Positions 53,586 to 63,100 of a stretch of 64,000 bases of DNA are shown piece after piece (position 1 is the first letter of the stretch; the number at the start of each line of letters is the position of its first letter). The stretch comes from Maribacter sp044594925 (GTDB lineage: Bacteria > Bacteroidota > Bacteroidia > Flavobacteriales > Flavobacteriaceae), in the NCBI RefSeq assembly GCF_044594925.1, contig NZ_CP138991.1:310001-374000 (forward strand), read 5' to 3'. The position numbers were made by a program, and so were the translations under genes. The notes beneath the pieces were generated by a model, which saw nothing but the letters and a program-made list of their open reading frames with translations, had not been told where the DNA came from and ran no database searches.

Positions 53586-56500
53586 ATGGCAAGAATAAAA
53601 GATAATAACCCAATAAAAAGGTTTGATAAAATTTCAATAGGATTAGCATCGCCAGAAGCAATTTTGGCAGAATCCAGAGGTGAGGTTTTAAAACCTGAAA
53701 CAATAAACTATAGAACACACAAACCGGAACGTGACGGTTTGTTCTGTGAGCGTATTTTTGGTCCCGTAAAAGATTATGAATGTGCTTGTGGAAAATACAA
53801 GAGAATTCGTTACCGTGGTATCGTTTGTGACCGTTGTGGAGTAGAGGTTACAGAAAAAAAGGTACGTAGAGACAGGGTAGGTCATATTAATTTGGTGGTA
53901 CCCGTTGCTCATATTTGGTATTTCCGTTCTTTGCCAAATAAAATAGGATACCTACTTGGTTTGCCTTCCAAGAAATTGGACATGATTATTTATTATGAGC
54001 GTTACGTGGTTATTCAGCCAGGTATTGCTAAAGGGCCAGAAGGAGCAGAAATTCAAAAAATGGATTTCTTAACGGAAGAGGAGTACTTAAATATTTTAGA
54101 AGAAATTCCGCAAGAAAATCAATATTTAGAAGATTCAGACCCAAATAAGTTTATCGCTAAAATGGGTGCGGAATGTCTAATAGATTTATTAGGTCGTATC
54201 GATTTACAACAACTATCTTATGATTTAAGACATAAGGCCAATACAGAGACCTCTAAGCAACGTAAGACAGAAGCGCTAAAGAGACTTCAAGTTGTTGAGG
54301 CACTAAGAGAATCTCAAGAGAATAGAGAGAATAATCCAGAGTGGATGATTATGAAAGTAATTCCGGTAATACCGCCAGAATTACGTCCTTTAGTTCCTTT
54401 AGATGGTGGTCGTTTTGCAACGTCAGATTTAAATGATTTATACAGAAGGGTTATTATTAGAAACAACCGTCTAAAAAGGTTGGTAGAGATAAAAGCCCCA
54501 GAAGTAATTTTAAGAAATGAGAAACGTATGCTTCAAGAAGCAGTAGATTCTCTTTTTGATAATACTAGAAAGGCATCTGCCGTTAAGACAGAATCAAACA
54601 GACCTTTAAAATCTTTATCAGATTCACTAAAAGGTAAGCAAGGGCGTTTCCGTCAGAACTTACTTGGTAAACGTGTTGATTATTCTGCACGTTCTGTAAT
54701 TGTTGTAGGTCCTGAAATGAAGTTGTTCGAGTGTGGACTTCCAAAGGATATGGCCGCTGAATTATATAAACCTTTTGTAATCAGAAAACTGATTGAAAGA
54801 GGTATCGTAAAAACAGTAAAGTCAGCTAAGAAAATAATAGATAAGAAAGAACCCGTTGTTTGGGATATACTTGAAAATGTGCTAAAAGGTCATCCGGTGT
54901 TATTGAATAGGGCTCCAACCCTTCACCGTTTAGGAATACAAGCATTTCAGCCAAAACTTATAGAAGGTAAGGCTATTCGTTTGCACCCATTGGTTTGTAC
55001 TGCATTTAATGCGGATTTCGATGGTGATCAAATGGCAGTGCATTTACCTTTAGGGCCAGAAGCTATATTAGAAGCGCAACTATTAATGTTGGCCTCTCAC
55101 AATATTTTGAACCCTGCGAATGGTTCGCCTATTACCGTACCTTCTCAGGATATGGTTCTAGGTCTGTATTACATGACCAAAGAGCGTAAATCAACTCCAG
55201 AAGTGCCAATTAAAGGAGAAGGGCTTACTTTTTATTCTTATGAAGAAGTTGAAATTGCCTTTAATGAAGGTATGGTAAACCTAAATGCGGGAATAAAAGT
55301 AAGGGCAAAGGATTTTAATGAAGAAGGCGAATTGGTAAACAAAATTATCCCGACTACGGTAGGAAGAGTTTTGTTTAACATGGAAGTGCCAGAAGCTGCA
55401 GGTTATATAAATGATGTATTAAACAAGAAATCTTTAAGAGATATTATTGGTGGTATATTGGCTGTTACAGATGTGCCTACTACTGCAGATTTCTTGGATA
55501 AGATTAAAACAATGGGATATGATTTCGCCTTCAAAGGTGGATTATCCTTTAGTTTAGGAGATATTATTATTCCTAAGGAAAAGCATGAAATGATTGCTGA
55601 TGCTAACGGGCAGGTAGACGGTATTATGGCCAACTATAATATGGGTCTAATTACCAATAACGAACGTTACAATCAGGTTATTGATGTTTGGACTTCTACT
55701 AACGCGCAATTAACAGAATTAGCCATGAAACGTATCCGTGAGGATCAACAAGGGTTTAATTCGGTGTATATGATGCTAGATTCTGGTGCAAGGGGCTCTA
55801 AGGAGCAAATTCGTCAGTTGACAGGTATGCGTGGATTAATGGCGAAACCTAAAAAATCTACTGCCGGTGGTGGTGAAATTATTGAGAATCCAATTCTTTC
55901 TAACTTTAAAGAAGGACTATCGATTCTAGAATACTTTATCTCAACACACGGAGCTCGTAAAGGTTTGGCAGATACGGCTTTGAAAACTGCGGATGCTGGT
56001 TATTTAACCAGACGTCTTGTTGATGTTTCCCAGGATGTAATTATCAATATTGAGGACTGTGAGACTTTAAGAGGAGTAGAAGTACAAGCGCTTAAGAAGA
56101 ACGAGGAAATAGTTGAAACATTAGGAGAGCGTATTTTAGGACGTGTATCATTACATGATGTATATAATCCTTTAACACAAGAGTTAATACTATCTGCAGG
56201 TCAGGAAGTTATGGAGTCTGATGTTAAACGGGTAGAAGCATCACCAGTTGAAAGTATTGAAGTACGTTCCGCATTAACCTGTGAAGCTCAGAAAGGAATT
56301 TGCGCAAAATGTTATGGTAGAAATTTATCCACTAACAAAATGGTGCAACGAGGTGAGGCTGTAGGTGTTGTAGCTGCGCAGTCTATTGGTGAACCAGGAA
56401 CACAGTTAACCTTGCGTACATTCCACGTGGGTGGTATTGCGGGTAACATATCTGAGGAAAACAAATTAGAAGCTAAGTTTAGTGGTGTTGCTGAGATTGA

Positions 56501-57884
56501 AGATATGAGAACGGTAAAAAGCGAGGATTCTGAAGGGAAGCCTGCGGATATCGTAATATCTAGAACCTCGGAAATAAAGATTGTAGACGCTAAGACTGGA
56601 ATTACTTTGAGTACCAATAATATCCCTTATGGATCTCAATTGTTCATAAAGGATGGGGCAAAGGTTTCCAAAGAGGATGTTATTTGTTCTTGGGATCCTT
56701 ACAACGGTGTTATTGTTTCAGAATTTCCAGGAAAAATTGCTTATGAGAATATAGAGCAAGGGGTTACTTATCAAGTAGAGATAGATGAGCAAACCGGTTT
56801 CCAAGAAAAGGTAATTTCAGAATCTAGAAATAAGAAACTTATACCAACGCTTCTTATTCAAGATGCTAAAGGAGAAACCTTACGCTCTTACAACTTACCT
56901 GTAGGTTCGCACATTATGGTAGATGATGGTGATAAGATAAAAGAAGGTAAAATTTTAGTGAAGATACCTCGTAAATCTGCAAAAGCAGGTGATATTACCG
57001 GTGGTCTTCCAAGAGTAACAGAATTATTTGAGGCAAGAAACCCTTCAAATCCTGCGGTAGTTTCCGAGATTGATGGCGTGGTTTCTTTTGGTAAAATCAA
57101 AAGAGGTAACCGTGAAATTATCATTGAATCTAAGCTAGGAGAGGTAAAGAAATATTTAGTGAAACTATCAAATCAAATTCTTGTTCAAGAAAACGATTAT
57201 GTTAGAGCTGGTATGCCTTTATCAGATGGTTCTATAACACCAGAAGATATTCTAAAGATAAAAGGCCCATCTGCAGTACAACAGTATTTGGTGAACGAAG
57301 TTCAAGAAGTATACCGTCTGCAAGGTGTGAAAATTAATGATAAGCACTTTGAAGTTGTCGTAAGGCAGATGATGCGTAAGGTAAGAATAGTAGATCCGGG
57401 AGACACCATCTTCTTAGAAAACCAACTAATTCATAAGTCAGACTTTATAAGAGAGAATGACGAGATTTATGGTAAGAAAGTGGTTATGGAAGCTGGTGAG
57501 TCTGAAAACCTTAAAGCAGGCCAGATAGTTACGCCAAGAGAGTTAAGAGATGAGAATTCATTACTTAAGCGAAATGATAAAACAGTGGTAGAAGCTAGAG
57601 ATGCAGTTGCTGCAACAGCAACGCCAATACTTCAGGGTATTACTAGAGCTTCACTTCAAACAAAATCATTTATTTCTGCTGCTTCTTTCCAAGAGACGAC
57701 CAAGGTATTAAATGAAGCTGCTGTTAGCGGTAAGGTAGATACTTTAGAAGGACTTAAAGAAAATGTTATTGTAGGTCACAAGATACCGGCAGGTACGGGT
57801 ATGCGTGATTACGAAAGCATAATCGTTGGTTCTAAGGAAGAATATGATGAGATAATGGCTAGAAAAGAAGCCTTAAGATTCTAA
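53586..57884 (+). CDS. rpoC: RNA polymerase beta' subunit
   Basis: 1,432 residues. The Mg-binding loop NADFDGDQMAVH with its three Asp, the first zinc site (CACGKYKRIRYRG, then CDRCG) and the second (CEAQKGICAKCYG) are intact. Starts 58 bp after rpoB. Confidence 0.98.
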   Translation: MARIKDNNPIKRFDKISIGLASPEAILAESRGEVLKPETINYRTHKPERDGLFCERIFGPVKDYECACGKYKRIRYRGIVCDRCGVEVTEKKVRRDRVGHINLVVPVAHIWYFRSLPNKIGYLLGLPSKKLDMIIYYERYVVIQPGIAKGPEGAEIQKMDFLTEEEYLNILEEIPQENQYLEDSDPNKFIAKMGAECLIDLLGRIDLQQLSYDLRHKANTETSKQRKTEALKRLQVVEALRESQENRENNPEWMIMKVIPVIPPELRPLVPLDGGRFATSDLNDLYRRVIIRNNRLKRLVEIKAPEVILRNEKRMLQEAVDSLFDNTRKASAVKTESNRPLKSLSDSLKGKQGRFRQNLLGKRVDYSARSVIVVGPEMKLFECGLPKDMAAELYKPFVIRKLIERGIVKTVKSAKKIIDKKEPVVWDILENVLKGHPVLLNRAPTLHRLGIQAFQPKLIEGKAIRLHPLVCTAFNADFDGDQMAVHLPLGPEAILEAQLLMLASHNILNPANGSPITVPSQDMVLGLYYMTKERKSTPEVPIKGEGLTFYSYEEVEIAFNEGMVNLNAGIKVRAKDFNEEGELVNKIIPTTVGRVLFNMEVPEAAGYINDVLNKKSLRDIIGGILAVTDVPTTADFLDKIKTMGYDFAFKGGLSFSLGDIIIPKEKHEMIADANGQVDGIMANYNMGLITNNERYNQVIDVWTSTNAQLTELAMKRIREDQQGFNSVYMMLDSGARGSKEQIRQLTGMRGLMAKPKKSTAGGGEIIENPILSNFKEGLSILEYFISTHGARKGLADTALKTADAGYLTRRLVDVSQDVIINIEDCETLRGVEVQALKKNEEIVETLGERILGRVSLHDVYNPLTQELILSAGQEVMESDVKRVEASPVESIEVRSALTCEAQKGICAKCYGRNLSTNKMVQRGEAVGVVAAQSIGEPGTQLTLRTFHVGGIAGNISEENKLEAKFSGVAEIEDMRTVKSEDSEGKPADIVISRTSEIKIVDAKTGITLSTNNIPYGSQLFIKDGAKVSKEDVICSWDPYNGVIVSEFPGKIAYENIEQGVTYQVEIDEQTGFQEKVISESRNKKLIPTLLIQDAKGETLRSYNLPVGSHIMVDDGDKIKEGKILVKIPRKSAKAGDITGGLPRVTELFEARNPSNPAVVSEIDGVVSFGKIKRGNREIIIESKLGEVKKYLVKLSNQILVQENDYVRAGMPLSDGSITPEDILKIKGPSAVQQYLVNEVQEVYRLQGVKINDKHFEVVVRQMMRKVRIVDPGDTIFLENQLIHKSDFIRENDEIYGKKVVMEAGESENLKAGQIVTPRELRDENSLLKRNDKTVVEARDAVAATATPILQGITRASLQTKSFISAASFQETTKVLNEAAVSGKVDTLEGLKENVIVGHKIPAGTGMRDYESIIVGSKEEYDEIMARKEALRF

Positions 57885-57888
57885 AATT

Positions 57889-57916
57889 AAAACCCCCATT
57901 TATTGGGGGTTTTTTT
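57889..57916 (+). terminator. Terminator after rpoC
   Basis: A 10-bp stem (AAAACCCCCA/TGGGGGTTTT) with a 5-nt loop and T-run, directly after the rpoC stop. Confidence 0.9.
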
Positions 57917-57930
57917 ATAATTTTATTCCA

Positions 57931-58239
57931 ATGAGTGAAAATAAAAACCAAAAACAGATTAATATAGAGCTTGATGAAAAAACAGCGGAAGGAATTTATT
58001 CTAACCTAGCTATCATTAATCATTCGGTTTCAGAATTTGTTGTAGATTTTATTAGTATGATGCCGGGTGCGCCCAAGGCAAAAGTTAAAAGCAGAATTGT
58101 GCTTACACCGCAACATGCAAAGAAATTTCTAAAAGCCTTGAATGACAATGTGCAACGTTTCGAGAAAGCTCATGGAACTATTAAGGATTATGAACAACCT
58201 CCAATCCCATTAAATTTTGGCCCAACAGGAGAAGCATAA
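57931..58239 (+). CDS. DUF3467-family protein
   Basis: 102 residues. IELDEKTAEGIYSNLAIINHSVSEFVVDF and SRIVLTPQHAKKFLKALNDNV match the DUF3467 family, which often follows rpoC in Bacteroidota. Small, soluble, function unknown. Its gene lies between two terminators, so expression depends on read-through or a hidden promoter. Confidence 0.85.
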   Translation: MSENKNQKQINIELDEKTAEGIYSNLAIINHSVSEFVVDFISMMPGAPKAKVKSRIVLTPQHAKKFLKALNDNVQRFEKAHGTIKDYEQPPIPLNFGPTGEA

Positions 58240-58274
58240 AAAAAAGCCCAGCTAATTTTAGCTGGGCTTTTTTT
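58238..58274. terminator. Bidirectional terminator between DUF3467 gene and prfC
   Basis: A GC-rich stem around AAGCCCAGCTAA with its complement is flanked by A- and T-runs, so it works in both directions. The prfC stop codon (58273) lies in its T-run. Confidence 0.9.
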
Positions 58275-59862
58275 ATTCAAATTCTGATACAAAATGAAGT
58301 TTTACTTTAGGGTATTTTGATTGTGTCATTTGCAATGAAAATTGAGAGTCCGCGAGGAACACCAATTGACCCTTCTTGTCTTTGGCTAGAAATTTTTGTT
58401 TAACTCTTACGAAATCTTTGAATTCGTCTGTTTTTCTATTCTCATTGCCTATCCAGCAAGCTTTATATACCGGGAAGTTTTCGTAACTACATTTAGCGCC
58501 ATATTCATGTTCTAATCTATATTGTATAACTTCAAATTGTAAAGCGCCAACAGTACCAATAATCTTTCGGCCATTTAGTTCAAGCGTAAATAACTGTGCA
58601 ACACCTTCGTCCATCAACTGGTCTATGCCTTTATATAATTGTTTGGACTTCATTGGGTCTGCATTGTTAATATATCTAAAGTGTTCGGGAGAAAAGCTGG
58701 GTATACCTTTATAATGCAAAGATTCACCTTCGGTCAACGTATCGCCAATTTTAAAATTCCCGGTATCATGTAATCCTACAATATCCCCTGGATAGGATAT
58801 ATCTACTATTTCCTTTTTTTCGGCAAAAAAAGCATTCGGACTAGAAAATTTTAATTTTTTGCCTTGACGAACGTGTAAATAGGGTTTATTCCGCTCAAAA
58901 GTCCCTGAGACTATTTTAATAAAGGCTAAACGATCCCTGTGTTTAGGATCCATATTTGCGTGAATTTTAAAAACAAATCCTGTAAGTTCTTTTTCATCAG
59001 AATTTACAAGTCTTTCTTCGGCATTTTTTGGTTTAGGAGATGGTGCAATTTCAATAAAGCAGTCCAGTAATTCTCGTACTCCAAAATTATTAAGAGCAGA
59101 GCCAAAGAAAACAGGTTGTTGATTACCTTCCAAATATAGTTCCTTGTCAAACTCTGGATATATTCCCCATACCAATTCTAGATTTTCACGAAGTTCCTCG
59201 GCTGCTTTGGAGCCAATTGTTTTTTCTAGTTCAGGACTGTCTATATCATCAAAAGCAATGGTTTCCTCAATATTCTTTTTGCTATCTCCGCTAAACAGAT
59301 TTATATTTTTTTCGTAAATATTATAAATGCCTTTAAAGTCATACCCCATGCCTATCGGGAAACTTAATGGAGTAACCGAAAGCCCTAATTTTTGTTCTAA
59401 TTCGTCGAGCAAATCGAACGCATCTTGACCTTCACGATCTAGCTTATTGATAAAAACTAGCATTGGAATATTTCGCATACGACAGACTTCGACAAGTTTT
59501 ACGGTTTGCTCTTCCACACCTTTGGCTACGTCGATTACTACAATTACACTATCTACAGCGGTTAAAGTTCTAAATGTATCTTCTGCGAAATCTTTGTGTC
59601 CAGGTGTATCAAGAATGTTTATCTTTTTATCTTTGTAAATAAAGGCCAAGACAGATGTCGCGACGGATATTCCACGTTGGCGTTCAATCTCCATAAAATC
59701 ACTCGTAGCAGTTTTCTTAATTTTATTATTTTTCACTGCACCTGCTTCCTGAATTGCACCCCCGAACAATAATAACTTCTCCGTCAATGTAGTCTTTCCT
59801 GCATCTGGATGGGAAATAATGCCGAAGGTTCTTCGCCTCTCAATTTCATCTTTAAAATTCAT
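58273..59862 (-). CDS. prfC: Peptide chain release factor 3
   Basis: 529 residues, the normal RF3 length. GTPase that removes RF1/RF2 from the ribosome after termination. G1 SHPDAGKTTLTEK, G3 DTPGHKDF and G4 NKLDRE are present, and the C-terminal segment GALQFEVIQYRLEHEY separates it from EF-G. Cytosolic, single gene. Confidence 0.96.
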   Translation of the reverse strand: MNFKDEIERRRTFGIISHPDAGKTTLTEKLLLFGGAIQEAGAVKNNKIKKTATSDFMEIERQRGISVATSVLAFIYKDKKINILDTPGHKDFAEDTFRTLTAVDSVIVVIDVAKGVEEQTVKLVEVCRMRNIPMLVFINKLDREGQDAFDLLDELEQKLGLSVTPLSFPIGMGYDFKGIYNIYEKNINLFSGDSKKNIEETIAFDDIDSPELEKTIGSKAAEELRENLELVWGIYPEFDKELYLEGNQQPVFFGSALNNFGVRELLDCFIEIAPSPKPKNAEERLVNSDEKELTGFVFKIHANMDPKHRDRLAFIKIVSGTFERNKPYLHVRQGKKLKFSSPNAFFAEKKEIVDISYPGDIVGLHDTGNFKIGDTLTEGESLHYKGIPSFSPEHFRYINNADPMKSKQLYKGIDQLMDEGVAQLFTLELNGRKIIGTVGALQFEVIQYRLEHEYGAKCSYENFPVYKACWIGNENRKTDEFKDFVRVKQKFLAKDKKGQLVFLADSQFSLQMTQSKYPKVKLHFVSEFE

Positions 59863-60177
59863 ACTGAAAATTTGAGTAAAAATAAGTCAAATAACCCGCT
59901 CAGGCTAAACCTCCGGTTTGTTTAAATTTGAATTTGATCCTCATTGTGTGACTATATTGTGTTTTTTGTGTCTTAAAACAGAGAGATAGGAATCAAGAAA
60001 ATTGCAGTTCATCGATTAATTAAGGGTTTAAAGGCTGCAAAGCTTTAATAACTAGTAAACAATTTGAGTATTGCAATTTTAAAATTATCTTGCATTGTAT
60101 TTTTAGAGACCACCCCACGTCTTACTACTATATTTTCCTACACGCCATGGTGCATAGTTCAATAAAAACTATCATTT
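59863..60177 (+). other. Divergent intergenic region prfC / giant repeat gene
   Basis: 315 bp, AT-rich, with no gene and no consensus TTG/TAnnTTTG pair that I can find on either strand. It must hold promoters for both divergent genes. Confidence 0.5.
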
Positions 60178-63100
60178 ATGGAAAAAAACACCTACGTATT
60201 AAGTAGAAGTTTCACTTCTTTTCTCAATAAGGTTCTATTCGGATTCTTTACCTGTTTTATAATATCGGTCAATATAGTTAACGCTAATAATTCATCTTCT
60301 TTAATTTCATATCAAGATATTGATGCAGATGGCGTTTTAAATGCAGATGATATTGATGACGACGATGATGGTATATTGGATTCTGTTGAGGATAACAATC
60401 TAGATGGCGATAATAATCATTTGACGAATCCTACGGATAGCGATGGTGATTCCATTCCGAATTATTTGGATATAGATTCAGATAATGATGGAATTCTAGA
60501 TAATGTTGAGGGGCAATTAACGTCTAACTATATTGCTCCTTCGGGAAGGGACGATAATGATAATGGTCTTGATGATGCATATGAAGGGTCATACGGTTTT
60601 GGAATAACACCAATTAATACAGATTCCGGTGTAGGTAGAGGTAATATACCGGACTATTTGGATATAGATTCGGATATTGATGGGATTAGGGATAATATTG
60701 AAGCACAGGATGCTAACAATTATATAGCACCATCGGGAATTGATGTTAACAAGAACGGTCTTGACGATATTTATGAAAGTGTTTCAGGAGTTGGATTAAA
60801 CCCTATTAACACTGACGGTGATGAATATCCAGATTTTAGAGATTTTGATTCTGATGCCGATGGAATAAAGGATAAGGTTGAGGCTCAGACTTCCGAGGGA
60901 TATATACCACCTACTGGAGATAAAAACTTTAATGATATTGACGATGCTTATGAAGATGGCTTACATCCAATAGATACTGACGACGACGGTTATCCTGACT
61001 ATAGGGATATTGATAGCGATGACGATGGGATAATTGATAATTTAGAGAGTCAAGAAACCTCAAATTATATTGCTCCTTCTGGAAATGATAACGACCGTAA
61101 TGGAATGGATGACGCTTACGGTGGAGGTATTGACCCAATTAATAGCGATAGCGATTCAAAGCCTGATTTTAGAGATATAGACAGTGACAACGATGGTATC
61201 CCTGATAATGTGGAAGGTCAAACCACAGCGGGTTATATTGTTCCCAGCGGTAACGATGTAAATGAGGATGGATTAGATGATGCCTACATCGGCGGTCTTA
61301 CTCCTGTGAACACTGACGGTACTGACGGACCGGACTATCTGGACGATGACAGCGACAACGATACTGTCGCGGACAACAACGAGGGCAACGATTTTAACTT
61401 CGACGGTATTCCCGACCAGACCTTTACGGGAGTGGATACTGACGGTGACGGTCTTGACGACGGTTACGAGGGAAGCGATGTTGATGACGGGTTCGACGTT
61501 AACGACGAGATAGACGACCCAGCGAACGACCTACCCGATACGGACGGTACGGAGGACGTGAACTACCGAGACCTTGACGATGACGGCGACGGCATCGATA
61601 CCCCGGACGAGGATGCCGACAATGACGGCGACCCTACCAACGACGATACGGACGGTGACGGCACCCCGGACTACCTTGACCCTGACGGTAACGGCCCGGA
61701 TACGGACGGCGATGGTGTACCCGACCTGGTCGACCTTGACGACGACAACGATGGTATACTTGATACAACGGAGGATCCCAACCTAGACGGTGACAACGAC
61801 CCGTTGACGGATGCCTTGGATACGGACAATGACGGCGTACCCGACCATTTGGATATAGACAGTGACAACGACGGTATCCCCGACAATGTGGAAGGACAGA
61901 CGACTGCAGGTTATATAGCCCCTAACGATGACGACGCTGCCACGTATATTTCCAACGATGGTGTCAACAGTGCCTACATCGGCGGTCTTACTCCTGTGAA
62001 CACTGACGGTACTGACGGACCGGACTATCTGGACGATGACAGCGACAACGATACTGTCGCGGACAACAACGAGGGCAACGATTTTAACTTCGACGGTATT
62101 CCCGACCAGACCTTTACGGGAGTGGATACTGACGGTGACGGTCTTGACGACGGTTACGAGGGAAGCGATGTTGATGACGGGTTCGACGTTAACGACGAGA
62201 TAGACGACCCAGCGAACGACCTACCCGATACGGACGGTACGGAGGACGTGAACTACCGAGACCTTGACGATGACGGCGACGGCATCGATACCCCGGACGA
62301 GGATGCCGACAATGACGGCGACCCTACCAACGACGATACGGACGGTGACGGCACCCCGGACTACCTTGACCCTGACGGTAACGGCCCGGATACGGACGGC
62401 GATGGTGTACCCGACCTTGTCGACCTTGACGACGACAACGATGGTATACTTGATACAACGGAGGATTCCAACCTCGACGGTGACAACGACCCGTTGACGG
62501 ATGCCTTGGATTCTGATGGTGACGGCGTACCCGACCATTTGGATATAGACAGTGACAACGACGGTATCCCCGACAATGTGGAAGGACAGACGACTGCAGG
62601 TTATATAGCCCCTAACGATGACGACGCTGCCACGTATATTTCCAACGATGGTGTCAACAGTGCCTACATCGGCGGTCTTACTCCTGTGAACACTGACGGT
62701 ACTGACGGACCGGACTATCTGGACGATGACAGCGACAACGATACTGTCGCGGACAACAACGAGGGCAACGATTTTAACTTCGACGGTATTCCCGACCAGA
62801 CCTTTACGGGAGTGGATACTGACGGTGACGGTCTTGACGACGGTTACGAGGGAAGCGATGTTGATGACGGGTTCGACGTTAACGACGAGATAGACGACCC
62901 AGCGAACGACCTACCCGATACGGACGGTACGGAGGACGTGAACTACCGAGACCTTGACGATGACGGCGACGGCATCGATACCCCGGACGAGGATGCCGAC
63001 AATGACGGCGACCCTACCAACGACGATACGGACGGTGACGGCACCCCGGACTACCTTGACCCTGACGGTAACGGCCCGGATACGGACGGCGATGGTGTAC

